Of a stretch of DNA of 10,491 nt, positions 1 to 7,406 are shown in pieces. The number at the start of each line of letters is the position of its first letter. The stretch's first letter is position 1. Location: positions 1 through 10,491 of the forward strand of contig JAMOMX010000257.1 of NCBI GenBank assembly GCA_027066935.1, read 5' to 3'. The DNA comes from Sulfurimonas sp. (GTDB lineage: Bacteria; Campylobacterota; Campylobacteria; Campylobacterales; Sulfurimonadaceae). The position numbers and the translations under genes are program-made. The notes beneath the pieces are model-generated. The model made no database searches, had not been told where the DNA came from, and was given only the letters and a program-made list of their open reading frames with translations.

Positions 1-107
1 AAAATTAAATACGGAATTAATAAAATAGCCAATATTAAATCAATGGCTTTTACTGAAAATAATGACAATGCATTCTCTATAAAATGATATGTGTTTTTAG
101 ATTTCAA
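1..107 (-). CDS. N-terminus of a second flippase-like membrane protein, cut by the window edge
   Basis: After a 45-base, A+T-rich spacer behind the AsnB-like gene, a frame opens and stays open to base 1. It has no ATG; the best start is TTG at 107..105, giving 35 visible codons. The frame is closed upstream by TAA at 122..120, which limits the possible start. The peptide starts with a short polar, basic stretch (KSKNTYH) and then FIENALSLFSVKAIDLIL, AILLIPYLI. This pattern (polar lead, N-x-x-SLFS, hydrophobic first helix, then PYL) resembles the first membrane segment of Wzx/O-antigen flippases. If so, it is a second flippase in the same locus. The visible part is short, so another polytopic membrane protein is possible. 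Gene and direction are moderately supported, the family only tentatively. Confidence 0.5.
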   Translation of the reverse strand, partial: MKSKNTYHFIENALSLFSVKAIDLILAILLIPYLI

Positions 108-152
108 ATTGAATAATTTTTATTTTTTAGTATTTCAAATTTAAAAATAGAA

Positions 153-2075
153 TCATTGTTCTTTTAGCCACATTTGAAAGACAAGAATATCCCAAAGTTG
201 ATATTGCCAATTTCTTTTACCAAATATATGCTCTCTCCATTTTTCTCTAACTATTTTTACGTTAAAATAACCTTGTTCAGTCAAATGTTTTTCATCTAAT
301 AAATCTTCTGCCCAATCTTTTAGAGGGCCTCTTAACCACTCTGCTAAGGGCACAGCAAAACCCATTTTTGGTCTTTCAATTAATTTCTGAGGAACGTATT
401 TATACAACACCTTTCTTAATATCCACTTATCAACTCCATCTCTTAATTTTAGATTCAAAGGTAATTTTTGTGCAAATTCCACCACCCTATAATCTAGAAA
501 CGGCACTCTTGTTTCAAGAGATACAAACATTGCTGCTCTATCAACTTTTGCTAAATTATCATTTGGTAAATATGTTTTTAAATCAAGATTCATCATTTCT
601 GAAAAGAATGAATTTGTTGACTTATTTCCCAAATCAAAAATAGTTTTAGGCAAGTTAGAATTTAGCACCCAATCTTCAGCCTCATTATTGTGAGACATAA
701 AGCCTTTATGATAAAAATCTCTCCTGTTTTTTGAATTTAGCACTAATGACGCCTTAAGTATTTTATCTGCCTTATTTAAATTATCCCTATGTCCTCCAAA
801 AGGGCTCAATAATATTTTCCACACTTCATAAGGTAAACTATTTATACCCACTCCTATTATACTCCTAATTGGTAATGGAATTTTAGAAATTTTATTCCAT
901 GTATTATTTGCCAAATGGTAACGATTATAACCACCAAAAAGCTCATCTCCTGCATCACCTGTTAGACAAACAGTTACTTTTTCTTTAGCTATTTTAGACA
1001 CAAGGTATGTTGGGATTTGAGAGGAGTCTGAAAATGGTTCATTATAAATTTTAGGCAACAAAGGTATAACATCTAATACATCCTTTCCTGACACATATAA
1101 ATCATAGTGGTGAGTACCTAAATGTTTTGCTACAGTTCTTGCATATTCAGCTTCATTGTATTTTTTTTGCTCAAATCCTATTGAAAAAGTATTAACTTTT
1201 GTATTTGATTGTGTTTGCATTAATGCCGCAATTGTTGTTGAATCTACTCCTCCAGATAAAAATGCCCCTATTGGAACATCTGATTGCATTTGCATACTTA
1301 CTGCATCCAATAAAAGTGATTCTAACTTTAAAACTGACTCTTCATCTGTTAATTTAAATGACTTTAAAGCAGCTTTATTTGAAAGTGAATCTATTGAAAA
1401 ATAATTCGTTTTAGTTGTTTGCTTCTTATTTAGGTTATATGTTAAATAACAACCTGATTCTAACTTATAAATATCTTTATATATTGAAAAGGGTTCAGGC
1501 ACAGCACTATATCTCAAATATAAAGCGAGGGAATTCCTATCTATCTCTTTTTTAAATCTAGGGAACTGTTTTAATGATTTTAATTCTGAAGCAAAAACAA
1601 AGTTATTATTTATCCATCCATAATATAACGGTTTTTCTCCCATTCTATCTCTTGCTAAAATAATCTCTTTAGTATCATTATCCCATATTGCAAAAGCAAA
1701 CATCCCTACACACTTTTTAAGTGTAGTATCAATACCCCATTGCACTATCGCATTTAATAATGTTTCTGTATCTGAATGACCTTTCCACTTAATTTTTATG
1801 TTGTTATCCAATGCTTCTCGAATAGCTAAATGGTTATATATTTCACCATTAAAAATAATAACATATCTACCCGAATTAGAGATCATAGGCTGATGACCAG
1901 CTTGGGTAAGATCTAATATTGACAAACGTGTATGGCCTAACCCAATTGAATTTTCCCTATCAATCCAAATTCCTTTATCATCAGGACCTCTATGATACAG
2001 TTGACTAACCATATTGGTTAAAGTTTTTTCAATATCAATTTTTTCTTTTGAAATAAATCCTGTTATTCCACACAT
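153..2075 (-). CDS. asnB: Asparagine synthetase B homologue (glutamine-hydrolysing amidotransferase)
   Basis: This 640-residue protein has the complete two-domain AsnB layout. The N-terminal class II glutaminase domain has the catalytic Cys2 directly after the start Met (MCGITGF), HTRLSI (48 to 53), NGEIYN (76 to 81) and GHSDTE (99 to 104). The C-terminal synthetase domain has the ATP-pyrophosphatase loop LSGGVDST (273 to 280), the TGDAGDELFGGY block (372 to 383), RVPFLD (523 to 528) and the RPKMGFAVP segment (568 to 576). Because every recognised catalytic motif is present, it should be an active ATP-dependent amidotransferase. Its start is fixed by the Cys2 requirement and lies 4 bases after the GT4 stop. 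AsnB makes asparagine from aspartate, but copies inside polysaccharide operons are often proposed to amidate uronic acids or other carboxylated sugars (WbpS in Pseudomonas O-antigen is one such case from memory). The sequence cannot tell these apart. Confidence 0.92.
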   Translation of the reverse strand: MCGITGFISKEKIDIEKTLTNMVSQLYHRGPDDKGIWIDRENSIGLGHTRLSILDLTQAGHQPMISNSGRYVIIFNGEIYNHLAIREALDNNIKIKWKGHSDTETLLNAIVQWGIDTTLKKCVGMFAFAIWDNDTKEIILARDRMGEKPLYYGWINNNFVFASELKSLKQFPRFKKEIDRNSLALYLRYSAVPEPFSIYKDIYKLESGCYLTYNLNKKQTTKTNYFSIDSLSNKAALKSFKLTDEESVLKLESLLLDAVSMQMQSDVPIGAFLSGGVDSTTIAALMQTQSNTKVNTFSIGFEQKKYNEAEYARTVAKHLGTHHYDLYVSGKDVLDVIPLLPKIYNEPFSDSSQIPTYLVSKIAKEKVTVCLTGDAGDELFGGYNRYHLANNTWNKISKIPLPIRSIIGVGINSLPYEVWKILLSPFGGHRDNLNKADKILKASLVLNSKNRRDFYHKGFMSHNNEAEDWVLNSNLPKTIFDLGNKSTNSFFSEMMNLDLKTYLPNDNLAKVDRAAMFVSLETRVPFLDYRVVEFAQKLPLNLKLRDGVDKWILRKVLYKYVPQKLIERPKMGFAVPLAEWLRGPLKDWAEDLLDEKHLTEQGYFNVKIVREKWREHIFGKRNWQYQLWDILVFQMWLKEQ

Positions 2076-2079
2076 AAAA

Positions 2080-3189
2080 CTAGGTGTTTAATTGGTTTAA
2101 ATACTTTTTAAAAATAGTATTGCTGTCAAAATTATTTAACAACCGTTTTCTTTCTTGTTTGAAAGACTCAAAATCTAATGTTTCTATAAATTTGATGATT
2201 GCTTTAATATCTTTATCGTTTATTTTTTCATTAAATGAAAGAGATAAATTATTGCTTTCTGAGAATATTTCCTTAATAGAATTTAAATTTGATGAATAAA
2301 TTACTGGCAAGCCAGAGCTTATAGCTTCTAAAACAACATTTCCAAAAGATTCAAAAGAAGAAGCAAATAAAAAGATATTATTTTTTTTTAAGATTGAATA
2401 CACATCATCTACATTTCCATAAAAAATTACATCCTTTTGTATATTTAACGCTCTAACTTGTTCAATTAGCTTTTGCTTACAATCTCCATCTCCCAGAATA
2501 TGAAGTTTAGATTTTGGAAATATTTTAAGTATTCTATTAAATAAGTCTATTACTAAATCAACTCTTTTTAATTCAATTAACCTGCTTACTGTACAAAAAT
2601 TTACACCCTGTGTATCATCATATAGTCTATCTTTTTCTTTGTTAAACTTAAACTCTTGCGTATTTATAGGGTTATGTATAACTTCTATTTTTGAGGAATG
2701 TACTTTAAAATAAGTTTGTAACTCTACTTTAACTACTTGTGATATTGCAATAATTTTATGTACCCTAATAAATAGTATTTTTAACAATATCTTCATCAAA
2801 AAATATTTAATTCCTCGGTAAGATTTACTAAACAAAGACCTTTCTGAAACAACAACAACTCTTTTGGAAAACACTGAAGATAAACCATTCACAATATTTG
2901 CTCTATGAAGAAAACTTATGGCTTTAAAATTAGTTCCAAAATACAATCTAATATAAATAGCTTGAACTATTACAACAAGAGGAAACAAAACTTTAATATA
3001 TTTTGATAGTGGAAGTTTAATCACTTTTGAGGTAGCGGGTAACTTATAACGAATAATATTGTTGTCTGTAAGCAAAAAAACAACGCTAAAACCTTGTTTT
3101 TCTAAAAAAAAACTAAACTCTGAAGCAATTCTTTCTGCTCCTCCTTTATCCAAAGAGTTTATTATTATAAAAAATTTATTTCTATCCAC
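2080..3189 (-). CDS. GT4-family glycosyltransferase with GTG start
   Basis: This 369-residue GT-B retaining glycosyltransferase is more distant from the other two GT4 proteins here. The N-terminal domain runs FFIIINSLDKGGAERIASEF (residues 6 to 25), with the GGAER loop at 16 to 20. A hydrophobic and basic region (about 60 to 82) could associate with the membrane. The C-terminal domain has VIHNPIN (170 to 176), CTVSRLIELKRVDLVI (199 to 214) with donor-phosphate Arg203 and Lys208, HILGDGD (230 to 236), and the EX7E pair Glu280 and Glu288 in ESFGNVVLE. It should add a sugar to the repeat unit. GTG at 3189 is the only usable start, because the frame is closed by the GT2 stop just upstream and no ATG lies near. 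An A9 run spans codons 267 to 270. The stop is 4 bases before the AsnB-like gene. Donor and linkage are unknown. Confidence 0.9.
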   Translation of the reverse strand: MDRNKFFIIINSLDKGGAERIASEFSFFLEKQGFSVVFLLTDNNIIRYKLPATSKVIKLPLSKYIKVLFPLVVIVQAIYIRLYFGTNFKAISFLHRANIVNGLSSVFSKRVVVVSERSLFSKSYRGIKYFLMKILLKILFIRVHKIIAISQVVKVELQTYFKVHSSKIEVIHNPINTQEFKFNKEKDRLYDDTQGVNFCTVSRLIELKRVDLVIDLFNRILKIFPKSKLHILGDGDCKQKLIEQVRALNIQKDVIFYGNVDDVYSILKKNNIFLFASSFESFGNVVLEAISSGLPVIYSSNLNSIKEIFSESNNLSLSFNEKINDKDIKAIIKFIETLDFESFKQERKRLLNNFDSNTIFKKYLNQLNT

Positions 3190-3198
3190 TATATTTTA
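3187..3198 (-). other. In-frame TAA-AAT-ATA-GTG gene junction
   Basis: The GT2 stop TAA (3198..3196) is followed in the same frame by AAT, ATA and then GTG (3189..3187), the only conventional start codon that keeps the N-terminal strand of the next glycosyltransferase. No ATG occurs in that frame until about residue 132 of the protein. No Shine-Dalgarno-like sequence is present. Confidence 0.7.
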
Positions 3199-4089
3199 AT
3201 TTTTTAAACTTTTGTACCTAACATAAAGGTATAGCACAATACCAAAGGGTATTGCTAATAAAGTTAATATGGGATAATTATTATTTTTAAATATATTTAT
3301 TATTTTTAATTGAATACTGTGTGAAATATAGTGTATTATACTTTTAAATTTAACTTTTAAATATTTACTGTATTTAATGGTTATTTTTCTAGAATAAAGA
3401 AATCCTCTTGGACTCAATCTATATTGCTTAAAAATATTTCGAGTTGAACCATCTTCCATGTACTCCACAATACATACAATTTCATTTAAGCACAATAACT
3501 CATAGCTTTTATCTACTTGTAAATATAGTGCACCTAAGGGAACCAAATTTTCTTTGCTAAAAACTGGGTATTTTGGATACTTTTTAACAACAGCTGTTCT
3601 ATATACCAATTTTTTATCACCTGGTATTTTATGCTTGTAGTATAAATCTTCTAATGTAGAACTCTGCAAACTTTTAGGGAATTTTTTTCCCAGTATTTTA
3701 CCATTCTTTGTTGCATCTAAGGCAACTATACCTGCATATTTATCATTCTTGTACTTCTCCCAATGGTTTAATATTTTTTCAATGGCATTATTTGTCAAAT
3801 AATCATCTGAATCTATACAGACATTTAATTCTGTAGTAATAAGATCATAGGCAACATTATACCCTGTATGCATTCCTCCATTTTCTTTATATATATATTT
3901 AATTTTAATTTTATTTTCATCAATCCAATCTTGTACCAAATCTTTTGTAGTATCTGTAGAGCCATCATCAATTATTAACCACTCAAAATTAGTTGAAGTT
4001 TGCCTTAACAAACTTTCATATAACTGATGCAAACAATACCCTCTATTGTATGTGGGCGTAAATACTGTTATTTTTTTAGTTTTATTCAT
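3196..4089 (-). CDS. GT2-family glycosyltransferase
   Basis: This 297-residue GT-A fold transferase begins with the classic GT2 layout: ITVFTPTYNRGYCLHQL (residues 7 to 23), nucleotide-binding IIDDGSTDTT (39 to 48), and the metal-binding DxD region CIDSDD (91 to 96). The second half has GDKKLVYRT (157 to 165), KKYPKYPVF (169 to 177), IVEYMEDGSTRN (207 to 218) and SPRGF (226 to 230). These match a GT2 subgroup common in capsule and exopolysaccharide clusters. A hydrophobic stretch near the C-terminus (about 273 to 290), followed by RYKSLKN, could anchor it to the inner membrane. It should add one sugar to the lipid-linked repeat unit on the cytoplasmic side. Family assignment is strong; donor and linkage cannot be inferred. 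It is in the same reading frame as the downstream GT4 gene, separated by its own TAA and two sense codons. Confidence 0.93.
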   Translation of the reverse strand: MNKTKKITVFTPTYNRGYCLHQLYESLLRQTSTNFEWLIIDDGSTDTTKDLVQDWIDENKIKIKYIYKENGGMHTGYNVAYDLITTELNVCIDSDDYLTNNAIEKILNHWEKYKNDKYAGIVALDATKNGKILGKKFPKSLQSSTLEDLYYKHKIPGDKKLVYRTAVVKKYPKYPVFSKENLVPLGALYLQVDKSYELLCLNEIVCIVEYMEDGSTRNIFKQYRLSPRGFLYSRKITIKYSKYLKVKFKSIIHYISHSIQLKIINIFKNNNYPILTLLAIPFGIVLYLYVRYKSLKN

Positions 4090-4091
4090 TA
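4087..4091 (-). other. TAATG stop/start overlap
   Basis: The EpsG-like stop TAA (4091..4089) shares one base with the ATG (4089..4087) of the GT2 gene, a typical coupling junction. It supports the chosen start of the GT2 protein. Confidence 0.85.
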
Positions 4092-5180
4092 TTTCCCAAT
4101 CAAAAACATTATATAAGTAAAACTGAAATAAATTAATACGGTATATGCCAATACTCTTTGTTGCTTTTTAAAGAACTGTTGTTTAAAAAAAGGGTAAAAA
4201 ATTATCAATGCCATTAAAAACCATGATAAATAAGCAAAACGATTTGAAAAACTTGCTCTAATCACTAAAACCCAAAAGGCATTTGAAGTTATATATATAT
4301 TAAATAATTGTTGATAAACTTTATCTTTAAAATTTTTCTTAAAAATAAAATAATAACCTGCATAAACTGCAGTAGCACTATACAACAAAAAATCCCAACG
4401 AAATCCTAAAGATGAGAATTGATCAAGATACCTGTCATCTGTTAAATAGGCTAATCTGTCACCCCCAAAACCAATAGATACAAATAAATTTTCCCAAAAA
4501 CTACCTAAGGTTAATGATAAAGGTATGGCTATTAACCATCCTAGTAAATAGAATTTTGTGTTTTTATAAAAATATGAAAGTACATACGCTGCTATTGGTA
4601 TTATAACACTGCCATGCATAAAGTATGCCAATATAAATATTGCATATCTTATGTATTTCTTTTGTGAAAATGAAAGGCCATAAATTATAAATGACGTAGC
4701 TATTCCATTTCGAATACCATTAGTGCCATAGGGCCAAAAAGAAAAAGAAGCGATTAACATTAAAAAAATAAAATAACGATCGACTCCAAACCATTTTTTA
4801 GCAGCCATATACAATGGAAGTATATACAGAATAGCACATACTAAAAAAAACTGTTTTGCAGACATTATACCACTTGAAAACTTCATAAAAATACGCCAAA
4901 CGTAATCTTTATAATTTGTTATTTCTCCTCCAGAAGCATAATATTTAAAGTACTTGTTATAAATACCCATATCTCCAAAAACAAAACTAATGGGTCTTAA
5001 CCCCATATAAAGCACCACAAAAAGTAATAAAAATAATGATGCATATTCTTTTTTATTATTGTTGTAAATAACATAGCCCTTAACTTGTAAGTTTAAAAAA
5101 GCTGTCAATATTATAAACAAAATTATGTTGTAAAATAAGGGAGTATAATATGGTAGTGGTATGATGGAATTGAAAATCAT
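4089..5180 (-). CDS. EpsG-family membrane protein, probable Wzy polysaccharide polymerase
   Basis: This 363-residue, very hydrophobic protein has about ten predicted membrane segments and no enzyme domain outside the membrane. Its pattern fits the EpsG family, which takes the place of Wzy polymerase in many polysaccharide loci. Signs are LRPISFVFGDMGIYNKYF (residues 61 to 78), with an acidic residue and aromatics in the first large loop; NGIRNGIATSFIIYGLSF (154 to 171), the conserved Arg-x-x-(I/L)-A segment; LAYFMHGSVIIP (184 to 195), the (A)-x-x-x-H-x-(S) segment; and SNRFAYLSWF (312 to 321), the late Arg-x-x-x-Y/F segment. It would join flipped repeat units at the periplasmic face. It is the only polymerase candidate in the window, and its place among the glycosyltransferases supports the role. 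The start is ATG at 5180, with TTG at 5183 possible. An unrelated membrane role cannot be excluded. Confidence 0.82.
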   Translation of the reverse strand: MIFNSIIPLPYYTPLFYNIILFIILTAFLNLQVKGYVIYNNNKKEYASLFLLLFVVLYMGLRPISFVFGDMGIYNKYFKYYASGGEITNYKDYVWRIFMKFSSGIMSAKQFFLVCAILYILPLYMAAKKWFGVDRYFIFLMLIASFSFWPYGTNGIRNGIATSFIIYGLSFSQKKYIRYAIFILAYFMHGSVIIPIAAYVLSYFYKNTKFYLLGWLIAIPLSLTLGSFWENLFVSIGFGGDRLAYLTDDRYLDQFSSLGFRWDFLLYSATAVYAGYYFIFKKNFKDKVYQQLFNIYITSNAFWVLVIRASFSNRFAYLSWFLMALIIFYPFFKQQFFKKQQRVLAYTVLIYFSFTYIMFLIGK

Positions 5181-5182
5181 CA
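5178..5182 (-). other. TGATG stop/start overlap deciding the EpsG-like start
   Basis: The GT4 stop TGA (5182..5180) shares one base with an ATG (5180..5178). A TTG directly upstream (5183..5181) is in the same frame and could also start the gene, adding one residue. ATG in a TGATG junction is the better choice because the same arrangement (TAATG) recurs at the next junction. Confidence 0.75.
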
Positions 5183-6292
5183 ATCAATACTTTTAAAAAG
5201 TTGAATCCACTGTTGCATTACAATATTTTCATCAAAACGTTTTACATTCTTTTTTGCATTTATTTCCATCATTTTTCTTAGCTCAATATTTTTAATCAGT
5301 TTTGCTAACTCACTTGCAAAAGTATCTATATTATTATGGTTAACTAAAATACCATCTTTTTTATCAGTTATAATATTTTTAGGCCCAAACGGGCAATTGT
5401 ATGAAATTATGGGCAGCCCACAAGATAATGACTCTAACAACACCATGGGGAAACATTCTGTTTTAGAAGTCATTGCATAGATTGATGCCTCTTTCATTTT
5501 TACATTTAAATGTGATGTAGCTCCCATTAATTTAATATTTGGAACTTTTAATTCTTTAATAAATTGTTGTAATTCACTTGAAAGTACCTTATCTCCCTCT
5601 CCATAAATATGAACCTCCCAATGGGGGAATTTATTAGCAATTAAACTCCATGCTTTAATTAAATGGTCAAATTGTTTTACAAGAGCAATTCTCCCAGCTG
5701 CAATAATAACATTATTTCTAACCAACTTGTTTGTGTTTATAGCAACTTTAATTGAATTAGAAATTACAACACAATTTTTGGCTGCATAATATTTTTTTTC
5801 ATCCTTATTTAAAACTACTATATGTGTATACCTTTTTTCAATTAATCTATTCAGTTTAAAAAATAAACGACTTAGAAAACTTCTTGAAGGCAACTCTTTA
5901 CTATAATAATATCTTGATGAGTGGTATTCTTTGATGGTTTTTATTCCTTTACTTATAAAAGGTATAAAATAAAAATCAAAGGCAAAATTGCAAACAATTA
6001 ACACATCTGGTTTAATCTCTTTTAATTTGTTTCTAATTTTTATTAGATGCGATGGTACTTTTTTAAAATTAACAGGGTGAAAATAACTTTTAGTTCTACT
6101 ATAATTTACACCCAAATCATAATGGGTTACTCTCTTTGAAATTGGATAACAATACGGTTGTCCTTTTTGCTCTGTTGTGATTAAATACACTTTAAATTCA
6201 GGAAAGTTTGAGAAATAATTTAACTTTTGAGCCAATACTTTCTCAATACCACCATGCAAATAAACCTGATCTGTATAGTAAACTATTTTCAT
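5180..6292 (-). CDS. GT4-family glycosyltransferase
   Basis: This 370-residue GT-B retaining glycosyltransferase should act on the lipid-linked repeat unit at the inner membrane. The N-terminal domain opens MKIVYYTDQVYLHGGIEKVL, with the HGGIEK loop at residues 13 to 18. The C-terminal domain has AAGRIALVKQFDHLI (198 to 212), with the donor-phosphate Arg201 and Lys206; the HIYGEG strand-loop (228 to 233); the EX7E pair Glu279 and Glu287 in ECFPMVLLE; and CPFGPKNII (300 to 308). The CP-x-GP-x-x-II block and the helices after it match the upstream GT4 protein closely, so the two look like diverged tandem paralogues. No membrane segment is clear. The start comes from the ATGA overlap, and the stop forms TGATG with the EpsG-like gene. 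Its position next to the polymerase fits repeat-unit assembly; donor and linkage are unknown. Confidence 0.92.
   Translation of the reverse strand: MKIVYYTDQVYLHGGIEKVLAQKLNYFSNFPEFKVYLITTEQKGQPYCYPISKRVTHYDLGVNYSRTKSYFHPVNFKKVPSHLIKIRNKLKEIKPDVLIVCNFAFDFYFIPFISKGIKTIKEYHSSRYYYSKELPSRSFLSRLFFKLNRLIEKRYTHIVVLNKDEKKYYAAKNCVVISNSIKVAINTNKLVRNNVIIAAGRIALVKQFDHLIKAWSLIANKFPHWEVHIYGEGDKVLSSELQQFIKELKVPNIKLMGATSHLNVKMKEASIYAMTSKTECFPMVLLESLSCGLPIISYNCPFGPKNIITDKKDGILVNHNNIDTFASELAKLIKNIELRKMMEINAKKNVKRFDENIVMQQWIQLFKSID
6289..6292 (-). other. ATGA stop/start overlap
   Basis: The stop TGA (6291..6289) of the upstream GT4 gene and the ATG (6292..6290) of the downstream GT4 gene share four bases. This couples translation of the two related transferases and fixes the second start. 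Confidence 0.85.
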
Positions 6293-7404
6293 AAATCTTT
6301 AACCAAACTTTTAAACAATTCATCCCATAACGGAATAATTTTCTCAGGAGCATACCGCTTTGCATTTAAAATAGCATTATTCTCCATTATGCTTCTTTTA
6401 TCTTTATTTTCTATCAATTTTATAATTGTACTTGCAAACCCACTAATATCTCCATTAGGTATTAAAAATCCATCCTTACCTTCTTTTATTATATCGGCTG
6501 GTCCATGAGGACAATCAAATGAAATACAAGGTAAACCATAAGCCATTGCCTCAATTAATACCATTCCAAATCCTTCAGATCTTGATGGCATTACGTATAT
6601 AGAAGCTTCTTTATATTGATCTTCAATATTCTGAACTGGTTTATGCAATAATATAGTTTTGTTTAAACCCAATAAGTCAATCTCATGTTGTAAATTTAGC
6701 TTTTTAGTTGTTTTTCCAAATATTTTAAGTTTCCAATCAGGGTGTTTTTTATGTACTATATCCCAAATTTTTATAAGCCTATCATACCCTTTATTGTAAC
6801 TTTGACTACCCACTGCCAAAACAACTTTTTTATTGTATTTATTCCAATCATTAAAAATGTTAAATGGCGAAGGATTGGGTATAACTGTACATTCTACATT
6901 AGGCCAATCTTTTTTATTTCCATTAGTAAGCACAACAAAAGCATCAAACTTTTTTGCTCCAAAAACCATTAATTTATGTTCAAAATAAAATTGTGCCTTT
7001 TTTATAAATGAAGTTTTATAATCTCTAGAAAAATTCAAATTAACAGAAGCATGCCTTTCGTAAATAATGGGTATCTTATTTCTGAAAATTAATGGAAATA
7101 ACACTCCTTTTAACCCGTCATCACATACAGAAATTACGTTGGGCTTTATTTTTTTAATTATTTTTTTTATCCCTTTCTTATATTGAAAAAAATAGTTGAT
7201 AAAATTTCCTCTTACTTTTATATCATGAAATTTTATGTTTGAACTAAACTTATAAAATGGACTTTGATGACTCTTATTTAACGTAAGAATGTGTACTTCG
7301 TAATTAAAATTATCCGTTAAATAGCTTGCTTTAATACTCAACACACGTTCTAAACCTCCAGAGCCATTAATACTATTTGTAATATAAAGTATGGTATACA
7401 CCAT
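6289..7404 (-). CDS. GT4-family glycosyltransferase
   Basis: This 371-residue GT-B retaining glycosyltransferase should transfer a sugar from a nucleotide donor to the growing lipid-linked oligosaccharide at the cytoplasmic membrane face. The N-terminal domain begins ILYITNSINGSGGLERVLS (residues 5 to 23), with the Gly-rich acceptor-side loop GSGGLER. The C-terminal domain has VGSQSYNKGYDRLI (198 to 211), carrying the donor-phosphate Lys205 although Ser replaces the usual Arg after Gly199, and the EX7E motif from Glu277 to Glu285 (EGFGMVLIE). CPHGPADII (298 to 306) follows, a stretch typical of one GT4 subgroup. There is no signal peptide or clear membrane span. The start is 2 bases after the nitroreductase stop, and its end overlaps the next gene by 4 bases. 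It resembles the downstream gene along its length, which suggests an old tandem duplication. Donor and linkage cannot be predicted. Confidence 0.92.
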   Translation of the reverse strand: MVYTILYITNSINGSGGLERVLSIKASYLTDNFNYEVHILTLNKSHQSPFYKFSSNIKFHDIKVRGNFINYFFQYKKGIKKIIKKIKPNVISVCDDGLKGVLFPLIFRNKIPIIYERHASVNLNFSRDYKTSFIKKAQFYFEHKLMVFGAKKFDAFVVLTNGNKKDWPNVECTVIPNPSPFNIFNDWNKYNKKVVLAVGSQSYNKGYDRLIKIWDIVHKKHPDWKLKIFGKTTKKLNLQHEIDLLGLNKTILLHKPVQNIEDQYKEASIYVMPSRSEGFGMVLIEAMAYGLPCISFDCPHGPADIIKEGKDGFLIPNGDISGFASTIIKLIENKDKRSIMENNAILNAKRYAPEKIIPLWDELFKSLVKDL

Positions 7405-7406
7405 TT

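Noticed and set aside
136..143. Minus-strand TAAATTTG in the spacer before the second flippase-like gene, matching the Bacteroidota -7 consensus TAnnTTTG
   Set aside because: No TTG-type -33 element is found at the expected distance upstream, and such strings are common by chance in DNA this A+T-rich. Not enough to call a promoter.
368..643. Plus-strand open frame of about 90 codons
   Set aside because: Lies wholly inside the AsnB-like gene on the opposite strand, and its product has no recognisable domain or motif. It is a shadow of the real gene.
1156..1404. Plus-strand open frame of about 80 codons
   Set aside because: Antisense to the ATP-pyrophosphatase loop region of the AsnB-like gene, which is clearly coding on the minus strand; no family resemblance.
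2084..2299. Plus-strand open frame of about 70 codons
   Set aside because: Antisense to the C-terminal part of a GT4 gene. The hydrophobic product reflects A+T-rich antisense sequence rather than a real small membrane protein.
3886..3900. TA dinucleotide run, possible variable repeat
   Set aside because: Short and inside the GT2 coding sequence, where it encodes ordinary Tyr/Ile codons. Similar runs occur elsewhere and fit the base composition.
6227..6508. Plus-strand open frame of about 90 codons crossing the junction of two GT4 genes
   Set aside because: Antisense to conserved coding sequence on both sides; no independent evidence for a gene or antisense RNA.
6742..6972. Plus-strand open frame of about 75 codons
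   Set aside because: Antisense to the middle of a GT4 gene; no motif and no start-site signal.
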